Source: JBEVJC01 sp040510375
GTDB lineage: Bacteria > Bacteroidota > Bacteroidia > Chitinophagales > Chitinophagaceae
Length of the DNA: 64,000 nucleotides
Direction of reading: 5' to 3'
Assembly (NCBI GenBank): GCA_040510375.1
Contig: JBEVJC010000022.1
Location: 1-64,000, forward strand
Positions 1 through 7,804 of this stretch are shown here, piece after piece (the stretch's first letter is position 1; the number at the start of each line of letters is the position of its first letter). A model generated the notes under the pieces. The model saw only the letters and a list, made by a program, of their open reading frames with translations, was not told where the DNA came from and searched no databases. The position numbers and the translations under genes are program-made.

Positions 1-89
1 TCGACGAGAACGAGTGGAACGGGCAGGTGACCCTGCAGGTTAAAGTGATCGATCTGCGGGTGAGTGCTGATGTTTCTTTTTCCGGGTAA
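1..89 (+). CDS. recJ: RecJ single-stranded-DNA exonuclease, C-terminal tail (partial)
   Basis: Only the last 28 codons are in the window; the first complete codon starts at position 3 and the stop TAA is at 87-89. The tail contains NEWNG followed by a beta-strand-like TLQVKVIDLR. This resembles the end of RecJ proteins, whose last OB-type domain closes with an N-x-(F/W)-NG-x-x-x-x-QL-x-x-KD pattern. RecJ would be a 5'-3' ssDNA exonuclease in recombination and mismatch repair. The call rests on this short tail alone, so it is tentative. The candidate rpsF promoter overlaps its stop codon. Confidence 0.55.
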   Translation, partial: DENEWNGQVTLQVKVIDLRVSADVSFSG

Positions 90-103
90 AACCCGTATCT
101 TCG
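73..103 (+). promoter_or_regulatory. Candidate promoter of the rpsF operon
   Basis: TTT at 73-75, then 20 bases, then TATCTTCG at 96-103. This fits the Bacteroidota pattern (-33 TTG-like, -7 TAnnTTTG) with one mismatch in the -7 box. A C-rich stretch follows, as at the tRNA-Leu promoter in this window. It would leave a leader of roughly 75 nt before rpsF. Confidence 0.4.
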
Positions 104-155
104 CCGCCCCGTAGCCGGTTCCCGGTGAAAGGATAAACAATCATTTTAATCACTA

Positions 156-170
156 TCCCGATCAGCGGGA
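156..170 (+). promoter_or_regulatory. Hairpin in the rpsF leader, possible S6:S18 autoregulatory site
   Basis: TCCCG (156-160) and CGGGA (166-170) form a perfect 5-bp stem with a 5-nt loop, 13 nt before the rpsF start. Many bacteria have an S6:S18-binding leader with an exposed CCG motif before rpsF. Here the CCG lies within the stem, so identity with that motif is uncertain. Confidence 0.25.
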
Positions 171-183
171 CAAACACACGTAA

Positions 184-540
184 ATGAACAATTACGAATT
201 GATGGTGATTTTTACCCCTGTTCTGAGCGAAGAAGAGTTCAAAACAGCGCAAAAAAAATTCGCAGGAATGGTCACCGATCAGGGTGGTTCCATCGTTTCT
301 GAGAACGCGTGGGGTCTTAAATCACTGGCGTACCCTATCCAGAAGAAGACCACTGGTCTCTACTGGGTTATGGAATACATTGCGCCATCCGACTTCAATG
401 AGAAGCTGAAGATCCAGCTTCTTCGTGACGAGAGCGTGCTCCGTCAGTTATGCACCAAACTCGATAAATACGCCGTCGAGTACAATGCGAAAAAGAGAAG
501 TGGCGTAAAAACAGGAACCGAAAAAGTAGTGGAGGCTTAA
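184..540 (+). CDS. rpsF: 30S ribosomal protein S6
   Basis: 118-aa S6. It binds 16S rRNA together with S18 in the central domain of the small subunit. The N-terminus has the typical MNNYELMVIFTP strand, followed by the ferredoxin-like alpha/beta pattern (AYPIQKKTTGLYWVMEY) and a charged C-terminal tail. Length is normal for the family. It is the first gene of the classic rpsF-rpsR-rplI operon, with only 3 nt to rpsR. The order S6, S18, L9 fully supports the call. Confidence 0.98.
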   Translation: MNNYELMVIFTPVLSEEEFKTAQKKFAGMVTDQGGSIVSENAWGLKSLAYPIQKKTTGLYWVMEYIAPSDFNEKLKIQLLRDESVLRQLCTKLDKYAVEYNAKKRSGVKTGTEKVVEA

Positions 541-543
541 CAC

Positions 544-807
544 ATGGCAAAGAACGAAATTAAATACCTGACCGCTATCAAGACTGACAAACGTGTCAAG
601 AAGTTTTGCCGGTTCAAGAAGTATCACATCCACTATATCGATTATAAGGATGTTGAGTTCCTGAAAAAATTCCTGAACGAGCAAGGTAAACTGTTACCAC
701 GCCGCTTATCCGGAAACAGCCTGAAGTATCAGCGCAAGGTTTCTGATGCAGTGAAAAAAGCCCGTCAGATGGCATTATTACCGTACGTAACAGATCTTTT
801 AAAATAA
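544..807 (+). CDS. rpsR: 30S ribosomal protein S18
   Basis: 87-aa S18, the partner of S6 on the platform of the 30S subunit. The diagnostic C-terminal half is clear: YKDVEFLKKFLNEQGK, then the RRLSGNS-x-K-x-QR motif and the RQMALLPY segment. The N-terminal zinc ribbon with four cysteines found in some S18 proteins is absent; a single Cys remains in VKKFCRF. It sits between rpsF and rplI and is co-transcribed with them. Confidence 0.98.
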   Translation: MAKNEIKYLTAIKTDKRVKKFCRFKKYHIHYIDYKDVEFLKKFLNEQGKLLPRRLSGNSLKYQRKVSDAVKKARQMALLPYVTDLLK

Positions 808-878
808 CCTCACCCTAACCCGTTTTAAACGGAGACAGTCTGCCCTGGCCGACTGGGTTGGTGAACAAAAGAATTCAA

Positions 879-1325
879 ATGGATATCATATTAATTCAGG
901 ACGTAGATAATCTTGGCGCAAAGAACGAAGTGGTCAAGGTAAAAAATGGCTACGCCCGTAACTTCCTTCTTCCGCGCAAGCTGGCTATCGAAAATAGCCC
1001 GGGCAACCGCAAACAACTGGAAGAAAGATTGAAGCAGGTAAAGAAAAAAGAAGACGCGATGCTGGCCCAGATCAACAGCGTTATCGCTAAACTGCAGGAA
1101 GGTCCCCTTAAGCTCGGCGCCAAAACCGGTACCAGCGGAAAGATTTTCGGTAGCATCACTTCTTTACAACTTACCCGCGCTATCCGCGAACAACGCGGAT
1201 ATGAAATCGATCGCCGGAAGATCACGATCCCTGATGATGTTAAGGAACTGGGTAACTATAAGGCTACCATCGATTTCGGCAACGGTCACCAGACTGAAGT
1301 TGATTTTGAAGTAGTTGCAGAATAG
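879..1325 (+). CDS. rplI: 50S ribosomal protein L9
   Basis: 148-aa L9, a two-domain 23S-rRNA-binding protein that sits at the base of the L1 stalk. The N-terminal domain starts MDIILIQDVDNLGAKNEVV and has the signature NGYARNFLLPRKLA; a long charged helix links it to the C-terminal domain. An in-frame TTG at 858 would add seven residues, but the ATG at 879 matches the family N-terminus and gives the standard length. It is the last gene of the operon and is followed by an intrinsic terminator. Confidence 0.98.
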   Translation: MDIILIQDVDNLGAKNEVVKVKNGYARNFLLPRKLAIENSPGNRKQLEERLKQVKKKEDAMLAQINSVIAKLQEGPLKLGAKTGTSGKIFGSITSLQLTRAIREQRGYEIDRRKITIPDDVKELGNYKATIDFGNGHQTEVDFEVVAE

Positions 1326-1351
1326 TCCCTTACACATAAAAAATCGCTTAC

Positions 1352-1384
1352 AAACCCCTGGCTAACCCCGGGGGTTTTTGTTTC
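1352..1384 (+). terminator. Intrinsic terminator after rplI
   Basis: AAACCCC (1352-1358) pairs with GGGGTTT (1371-1377) across a 12-nt loop, and the 3' arm runs into a T-rich tract. It lies 27 nt after the rplI stop and closes the ribosomal operon. Confidence 0.7.
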
Positions 1385-1629
1385 TCCCCAACCCATACCG
1401 TAGTTGGAAGTCCGGATTCAGCCCGCCCCGGGCTGTTGAATTCTCTAAAAAACAAGCCTGTAAAGGGTTTCATAAATAAATTTGGGGCTTCTCCCAAAAA
1501 AAACTTTATTTTCGTAATGTTTTGGTGTTTTTTACAGTTTTAGAAAGTCCGCAACTTTTCGAAAAAACGATAAATGTTCGCTGGTTACTGTCTACTGTTT
1601 ACACTTTTATTTTTTTAAAATTTCTCAAA
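1385..1629 (+). promoter_or_regulatory. Long AT-rich leader and promoter region of the RRM gene
   Basis: There is no gene in this stretch. TAAATTTG at 1477-1484 is a perfect Bacteroidota -7 box, but I see no TTG at the expected -33 distance. Transcription from it would give a leader of about 140 nt. Within the leader, GAAAGT (1543-1548) can pair with ACTTTTC (1554-1560) around a 5-nt loop, with one bulged T. A long structured leader before an RNA-binding or cold-shock-type gene suggests post-transcriptional control; that is inference. Confidence 0.35.
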
Positions 1630-2040
1630 ATGAACATTTACGTAGGAAACCTCAGTTGGAACCTGAAAGATCAAGATCTTTCTAATTTATTCGCTTCCCA
1701 TGGCGAAGTTGTATCAGCCAAAATTGTATTGGACAAATTCACTAACCGCAGCAAAGGCTTTGGTTTTGTTGAAATGGCTAACGACGATCAGGCACAAGCT
1801 GCTATCACTGCCCTTAACGGTAGCGAAGTAGACGGTCGTAACATCGTTGTTAATGAATCACGTCCTAAGCCAGAAGGCGGCGGTGCAGGCGGCGGCGGCG
1901 GTTTCAAGAAGCGTAGCTTCGGATCCGGCGGCGGTGGCGGCGGCTACAACAAAGGTGGTTCCGGCGGCGGCGGCGGCTACAAGAAAGGTGGCGACAGCGG
2001 CGGTTACCGTGACCGTGGTGGATATAATAACGATTATTAA
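1630..2040 (+). CDS. RRM-domain RNA-binding protein with Gly-rich tail
   Basis: 136-aa protein: one RNA recognition motif (residues about 1-80) with RNP2 IYVGNL and RNP1 KGFGFVEM, then a tail built of GGGG blocks broken by single Tyr, Lys and Arg residues. Bacteroidota and cyanobacteria use such proteins as RNA chaperones in place of large CspA sets. The start ATG at 1630 gives the canonical MNIYVGNLSW; an upstream in-frame start at 1522 would add 36 residues of non-family sequence. It is monocistronic, with its own leader and a strong terminator downstream. The Gly tract is encoded largely by GGC runs. Confidence 0.93.
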   Translation: MNIYVGNLSWNLKDQDLSNLFASHGEVVSAKIVLDKFTNRSKGFGFVEMANDDQAQAAITALNGSEVDGRNIVVNESRPKPEGGGAGGGGGFKKRSFGSGGGGGGYNKGGSGGGGGYKKGGDSGGYRDRGGYNNDY

Positions 2041-2060
2041 TCTTTATATAATTCGCATAA

Positions 2061-2091
2061 AAAAAAGTCCGGCACCTGCCGGACTTTTTTT
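2061..2091. terminator. Bidirectional terminator between the RRM gene and the macroglobulin gene
   Basis: AAAAAGTCCGGC pairs with GCCGGACTTTTT around an ACCT loop (about 2062-2089). An A-run precedes the stem and a T-run follows it, so it can end transcription from both convergent genes. Confidence 0.85.
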
Positions 2092-2125
2092 ATTTCGTTT
2101 ACGAACTACTTATTTCATTAACGAA

Positions 2126-5100
2126 CTACGGTTCGATCCTGATCACACCCGCACCATTGTAGGAATGGTATTCTCCATTATACATGGCATCTGCACTTAC
2201 CGGTCCCATGGTATAACGTCCCGGCGACACTGCCCTCACTGCATAATAATAAGTTTGTTTACTGCTGGTAAGATCTACAAAGAAATGAATCCGGTCGTCG
2301 CGCACATCAAGTGCAGTCGGACTCATTCCATCCTTTATCCAGTCCATACCGGGAATTTCCTTTGTCCTTGGATTTTCAATTTCAAAACCGGCCGGTAAAA
2401 GATCAGTAATAACAATATTCTCCACTGAACCGCTATATGCGTTCTCCAGGGTAATGCCCACAATAATCAGGTCATTCTGCTTAAAGGCCATCTGTCCGAT
2501 TGCCTTTCCATTGCGGTCATAAAACTTCTTGCGGACCCGTATATAATTATCTTCCTCCGTATATGCCCCCGTGGCACTGATTCCTTCAGCCATCCAGGAA
2601 TAATAGATTTTGCCGGTACCACTGGTGACTATCTGGATATTCTTCCCTCCAAGTGTTTTTTTATCACCCTTCCACTGACCACCGGTCACCTTCGCAATTG
2701 TTTTTCCTCCAACCCTGACCTCGGCCGTGGCAGTAGAATTTTTTACCGTCCTGGCAAACTTACCAAGCGCAAGGAAGGTAAACGCACGTTCCTGCGTACT
2801 CAACCACGCCCGTTGTTTGAGCCTGGCATTTATATGTCCCACCATCTCCGGGATCTGTTTATTACCCGGATCAATTTCCAGCAATGCATTCAGGGAGATT
2901 GCTTCATCGCGCACAACTGAATAATAACTGCCGCCTGTTTGTGCCACTGATTCCTCACCGGCAAACCGCGAAGGCAATAATGACTGGAAAGATTTTTTAT
3001 CACCAGCAGTGGCATAAGCTGCTGATAAAAGATACCGGCTATCGATAGCCAGCATCCCGGGTTGTGACTTGTAATAGTTCATAACCGGAACATTGCTCCT
3101 TCCCGCCAGTGCCAGTACATACAACGAATACGCAACCTCCTTGGGTGCTATCTTCTTTTGCTGGTCGCGGTTGTAATAGTAGGTGATCGTTTCCTTATTC
3201 CTCAGCTTGTTGTTGAGGTAGTTGAGTAATGTTTCAATTAATAAATTTTCTACTTCAAATCCTGCCTTACGTGCTTCCAGCAGGAAGTGCGCGGCATATA
3301 CGGTCGACCACCAGTCCTCCTTTCCTTCCCCATCCCACAAAGTCACCGCACCGGTATACAGCTGCCGCATCCTGATCTTCCTGATCGCTTCAAGGATATT
3401 TGCATTTGCCTGCGTTTTGTTACCAGTTCCCGATACCATCAGGTCAGAAAGATCGCTGTAATATAACTGGGGGAATGCCGCCGAAATGGTCTGCTCCGTA
3501 CAACCATAAGGATATTGCACCAGGTAACGTAATTGCTCGCCGAGCTCCGCCAGCGGCGAACGACCTACCACTAACTGATAGTCTACAGTTGCCGGGAGAT
3601 AATCCGAAGTGGGTATCACCAGGTCGTACGAACTGCCACCGTTTACAGAACCGGCACCTGTTTGTTTCTGCAGCGGACCCGCAGGACGAACCGAGATCTC
3701 GGTCATGTCGGTGAAGGTTTCACCCAGGGCCGTTACCGATACACCGATCCTGCCAGTACCGATGCTGCCTGTTGCTACCAGGTTGAACAATACCCTGCTT
3801 TCTCCTTTTGCTGCAACCGAAGCGCCCGATGTGGAACTCCCCAGAACCTTTACTGGTCCCTCGGTGCTAACAGTAGCACTTATATTTGTTGCACCAGTTG
3901 TGGTATTACTTAATGTCACAGGGATCAGTACTGTATCACCCGGACTAAGGAACCTCGGCAATGCAGTACTGATGACCAGCGGATCAGCCACCGTCATCGT
4001 GTTGGCAGCTGCACCAAATGCCTGTCCCTTGTACGCTACAGCCATCAGCCGCAACTCACCACTGAATGCAGGCACGTCTACCTCAAATTCCGCTACCCCG
4101 TTTCCATTTGCTTTTTTGATCCCGCTCCAGTAACTGACCACCCGCACCCGTTTGGCAGGCATCGGATTATTCCGTTTCTCCATACTCATTTCCCCATCAC
4201 CACCCGTACTGCTAACCTTCGCCCTTACCTCTGCAAACAACAAAGGATAAAGGTCATAGGCATTGACCTGCAATGCTTTTTTCTGATAGAAATAATCATA
4301 CGGATCCGGTGTTTTAAAATCGCTGATCTGCAGCACACCATTATCCACGGCCGACAAAGTCACGAAACTTCCGGCAGCCGCCTTCACCCTGATTACCTGT
4401 TTTGTCTTTGAACGAACCGTTTTGTTCGCATCAATCTCCACATTTATCTTCCTTCCTTTCTCCTCCACCGTTATATTTTTAAACCCATGTGCCACCGTCA
4501 GCGGAATATCAGAAACCTCATGGGGTTTGATAAGTGTGGCTGTGATATACGCATTGGGCAGGTAATCGGCCGTTACCTTCAGGTCCACCGAAGCTGTCCG
4601 GTTACTGACCTCCACCTGCTGGTATGTAATAAGGTGATCGGTTTCCACTGTCACCAGCATCTTACCGCTGAAGGGAGTTTTGAATAATGCCCTGATGGTT
4701 TCACCTGGCAGATATGTTTTTTTCTCCACTGCTATATCAATACTTCCTTCTGTATTTACTTCAAAAGAATTGTTATCACCTCCCCAGCTGCCATAACTAT
4801 AGAACGACTGGCTTATATAAGTGGGTGATCCAGGCACCGACACCCGCACTTCATAATCCCCGGGCGAGCGTGGCGTAAACTGGTAAGGCAACGTACCGGA
4901 AGCGCTTATATTCGCTTCACCTGTTGCTACAATCTTATCTTCCTTCTGCGAATCGTACCGGAAATAATTCCCGCTCTTGCTAAGCACGGTCCGGTATTCA
5001 TGTTTGATTACTTCCACTTTGGCCCTTGCATTAATGCCCTGGCCTTCTTTATTCACCGCGACCAGGTTAAACCGGGCGGCCTGGTTGAGCGGGAAATAAT

Positions 5101-7531
5101 AATACCCGTCTTTTTTCATCCCAAAAAAAACATTCTGGGTAAACACATCGGCCGAAACGGCGCGACTGACGGGCCTTCCGGTTTCATCAAAAACGGTGGA
5201 ATAAAAATTTGTTTGTAAAACACCCCGGTTTGCGTAGTTGTCCGGGATCTCGTATTGTTCGGAAGCAGTCCCCGTTTCGCTTGTCTTTCCCTGGCGCACC
5301 ACCTTATCAAAAAAACTGTTTTCATTGGCAAGGGTGAAATCATATTCCGCAAAATTTTCTGGTGAAAACTTTTTTTGCCGGACCTGTATTTCCGTTTCGT
5401 AATTCCGGTTTGCCGCTGCCGGGCCAAAGAAATTGGTGGCAGTAAGTGATAAAACTGCTGTTTCACCCGGGCGGAAAGCTGTTTTGTCAAGCTTTGCATC
5501 CACTTTTATCCGATCCGGCACAAACTCTTCAATATAGATCGGCTTGGTTGCAAGCAACACATCGTTTGATGTATAAACTTCAAGCGCGTAACTACCGGTG
5601 ATGGCCGCATTGGTTACTTCAATTGCTCCTTCTGCCGAACCCTCTTCATTGAGTGTTTTCCGGAACGACTTAAACTCTTTACCATTGGGCATTACAAACT
5701 TTATCTTCAAAGGCATATCACCGGGACTCTTCCATTGTTTATCACGGATTACGGCCGAAAAGTGAACGGTCTCTCCCGGACGGTACATATCCCTTTCTGC
5801 GTAAACAAATGCATCGAGTCCACTGGCATTGGTCCGTTTACCGCCTACATCAAACCTCGATGTATTGACACCCGTATTATTGAAGGGAAGGAAATTAAAA
5901 TCATCAGCGGTTTTCGCGATCACCATGGCCGGTTTGAAACCCGGAAAATCCTTCCTGGTGAAAGCGATCTCTGCTACCCCATCGGCATTACTGACACCGG
6001 TACCCAACAACTGGTTATTTGATCCGTAGACACTTATATTGACCGCACCAACCGCTGCTGTTGTTTTAATGGACTGGGTAAACACGACCATTTTTTCCGC
6101 TCCCTGTTTGGCTATCAGTCCCAGGTCGGATAAAGAGATAAACCGGCTATCACGCACCCAGTACTCATCGACCGAACGGATCATTACATGATACACCCCC
6201 TTGAAATCAGGAAGCCTGTCCTCAAACTGTGAGAAATCAAGCAGGCGCCCGCCATTACTCTTCGGCAACGAACGCGTATCGATTTCCTTTTCATAAATAA
6301 CATCACCCAGGGTTACATCATTTCCGCTGCCCCCTTCATAATAGTCCCCCTCATATTCACCGGATGAACTGTTACCTGTTTCCTGCGGATAGTACCCATT
6401 ACGCTGCGACAGCAACAGGTTATTCTCGTAGATTTTTGAAATAACCAATTTGACCTTTGGCACATTGGTAATCCGGACCTCGAGGTTACGGGCTCCTTTG
6501 GCAGAAAGATAAACGGCCTTGCTATTGGTGAAACTGATTCCTGCTTCCAGTTCCCCGAAAGCCACATTACCTACGTACTCTTCCCTCAAAGTACCACCCA
6601 ACCTGCCGCGCAGACCTTTGACAATGGTGACAGAATAACTTTTTTCGATATCAAAAGCCGGACTCCGAAGGATAAAACCATTGTCCAGCTGGTCCACCGT
6701 AAATGTCAGCTCAGGCGAAAACCGGATATAGGAACGCACCTCCGCCGGATTGACCTGCTGGCTGCAGCTGATCCGGATTGTCCCCTCCGACCCATCATGT
6801 TCCGCTTCCATTCCCTGGATCTGCAGTACAAAGGGTGAAGGGATGGATAAAACAGAACTCAGTTCTTCGGTGGTCTTGTTACCTCCCTGTTCCGGCACCA
6901 GCCCCTTCGCGATAGAGATTTTTATTTCATATTCCTTGTCGGAGGGTTTAACACCGGTAAGCCGCACCACCTGGTGTTTATCGGCCGAGGCGGTGATCAA
7001 CCGGTAGTCGACATTCTTTCCCTCATACTCCACTTCCAGTTTATCTTTCAATGCCGAGGGCTCAACGGGATAATTAAAATACAGGTTCAGCTCAGGAACC
7101 GCGCTGGTACTAGTTTCCCCGATCCATAACACCTGGGTATTCTCAAGTAACAGGTTGGGAGTATGGAAGACGAGTTTGCCGGCATCCTTTACATTGCTGT
7201 ATTCACTGTACTTCAGCACCGACTTATTGACCGATGCACTATAGGTAGTGGCGGGACTGAGCGGCTCCGACGGGGAGAAAACCAGTTCATCGGGACTCTG
7301 CCACCGGAACCTTCCCTTTAGTTCCGGTTTGAAACTGACATAGTCGCTCGAATCCCAGTTGTTGAGCATGCTGTCTTTTACAAGTGCCTGGTTAAACCGG
7401 AAAACGAGGTTACCCAGTTGCGGCACCTCCCCTTTGGCGTTGGTATAACTTAAAGAAACAGCATTGCGGTTACAGGCAGTTAAAAAAATTGTTCCAACAA
7501 GCAGTGGAACAATAAAAGTGTTTAGGCGCAT
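2126..7531 (-). CDS. Bacterial alpha-2-macroglobulin family lipoprotein
   Basis: About 1801 aa. The N-terminus has a lipoprotein signal peptide ending FLTAC, which supports the ATG at 7531 rather than the first ATG at 7564. The fold order is that of bacterial macroglobulins: repeated MG domains, a bait-region segment, and a thioester domain with intact GCTEQ (Cys 1344, Glu 1346, Gln 1347), then a C-terminal MG10-like domain. By analogy to E. coli YfhM, the protein would trap proteases that breach the outer membrane, using the reactive thioester. It diverges from the gene for PBP1C (273 bp between starts). This is the known partner pairing: trapping attackers while repairing peptidoglycan. Confidence 0.95.
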   Translation of the reverse strand: MRLNTFIVPLLVGTIFLTACNRNAVSLSYTNAKGEVPQLGNLVFRFNQALVKDSMLNNWDSSDYVSFKPELKGRFRWQSPDELVFSPSEPLSPATTYSASVNKSVLKYSEYSNVKDAGKLVFHTPNLLLENTQVLWIGETSTSAVPELNLYFNYPVEPSALKDKLEVEYEGKNVDYRLITASADKHQVVRLTGVKPSDKEYEIKISIAKGLVPEQGGNKTTEELSSVLSIPSPFVLQIQGMEAEHDGSEGTIRISCSQQVNPAEVRSYIRFSPELTFTVDQLDNGFILRSPAFDIEKSYSVTIVKGLRGRLGGTLREEYVGNVAFGELEAGISFTNSKAVYLSAKGARNLEVRITNVPKVKLVISKIYENNLLLSQRNGYYPQETGNSSSGEYEGDYYEGGSGNDVTLGDVIYEKEIDTRSLPKSNGGRLLDFSQFEDRLPDFKGVYHVMIRSVDEYWVRDSRFISLSDLGLIAKQGAEKMVVFTQSIKTTAAVGAVNISVYGSNNQLLGTGVSNADGVAEIAFTRKDFPGFKPAMVIAKTADDFNFLPFNNTGVNTSRFDVGGKRTNASGLDAFVYAERDMYRPGETVHFSAVIRDKQWKSPGDMPLKIKFVMPNGKEFKSFRKTLNEEGSAEGAIEVTNAAITGSYALEVYTSNDVLLATKPIYIEEFVPDRIKVDAKLDKTAFRPGETAVLSLTATNFFGPAAANRNYETEIQVRQKKFSPENFAEYDFTLANENSFFDKVVRQGKTSETGTASEQYEIPDNYANRGVLQTNFYSTVFDETGRPVSRAVSADVFTQNVFFGMKKDGYYYFPLNQAARFNLVAVNKEGQGINARAKVEVIKHEYRTVLSKSGNYFRYDSQKEDKIVATGEANISASGTLPYQFTPRSPGDYEVRVSVPGSPTYISQSFYSYGSWGGDNNSFEVNTEGSIDIAVEKKTYLPGETIRALFKTPFSGKMLVTVETDHLITYQQVEVSNRTASVDLKVTADYLPNAYITATLIKPHEVSDIPLTVAHGFKNITVEEKGRKINVEIDANKTVRSKTKQVIRVKAAAGSFVTLSAVDNGVLQISDFKTPDPYDYFYQKKALQVNAYDLYPLLFAEVRAKVSSTGGDGEMSMEKRNNPMPAKRVRVVSYWSGIKKANGNGVAEFEVDVPAFSGELRLMAVAYKGQAFGAAANTMTVADPLVISTALPRFLSPGDTVLIPVTLSNTTTGATNISATVSTEGPVKVLGSSTSGASVAAKGESRVLFNLVATGSIGTGRIGVSVTALGETFTDMTEISVRPAGPLQKQTGAGSVNGGSSYDLVIPTSDYLPATVDYQLVVGRSPLAELGEQLRYLVQYPYGCTEQTISAAFPQLYYSDLSDLMVSGTGNKTQANANILEAIRKIRMRQLYTGAVTLWDGEGKEDWWSTVYAAHFLLEARKAGFEVENLLIETLLNYLNNKLRNKETITYYYNRDQQKKIAPKEVAYSLYVLALAGRSNVPVMNYYKSQPGMLAIDSRYLLSAAYATAGDKKSFQSLLPSRFAGEESVAQTGGSYYSVVRDEAISLNALLEIDPGNKQIPEMVGHINARLKQRAWLSTQERAFTFLALGKFARTVKNSTATAEVRVGGKTIAKVTGGQWKGDKKTLGGKNIQIVTSGTGKIYYSWMAEGISATGAYTEEDNYIRVRKKFYDRNGKAIGQMAFKQNDLIIVGITLENAYSGSVENIVITDLLPAGFEIENPRTKEIPGMDWIKDGMSPTALDVRDDRIHFFVDLTSSKQTYYYAVRAVSPGRYTMGPVSADAMYNGEYHSYNGAGVIRIEP

Positions 7532-7721
7532 ATAATTGGTTAATGGTAGTGCAATGGGAAACAAGGTAGAAAATCTATATTGAATTCCGTGAAAGGTTTC
7601 ATCGAAATCCGGAAGATCATGTTTTCATAAGATTGCAATTTTTCCAGAGATGCGGGATCGTTTGAAGTTCATAGAAGATGATGGGAAATATTTGTTAAGT
7701 CGGTCTGGTTGAACAGAACCG

Positions 7722-7753
7722 TTGCATCAATCAAAACAATTCCGTAAACTTTG
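7722..7753 (+). promoter_or_regulatory. Candidate promoter of pbpC
   Basis: TTG (7722-7724), 20 bases, then TAAACTTTG (7745-7753), which is a -7 box with one extra spacer base relative to TAnnTTTG. It lies about 50 nt upstream of the chosen pbpC start. Confidence 0.35.
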
Positions 7754-7804
7754 TGCAGGCTTCGTTGGCCCGGGCGACACCGATCTAATTCGTATCGCAC
7801 ATCC

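Noticed and set aside
858..878. Upstream TTG start for rplI
   Set aside because: It adds seven residues not found in L9; ATG at 879 gives the normal length.
1847..2398. Ala/Val-rich ORF over the end of the RRM gene
   Set aside because: It is the shifted frame of the GGC-rich Gly tail and runs through the terminator.
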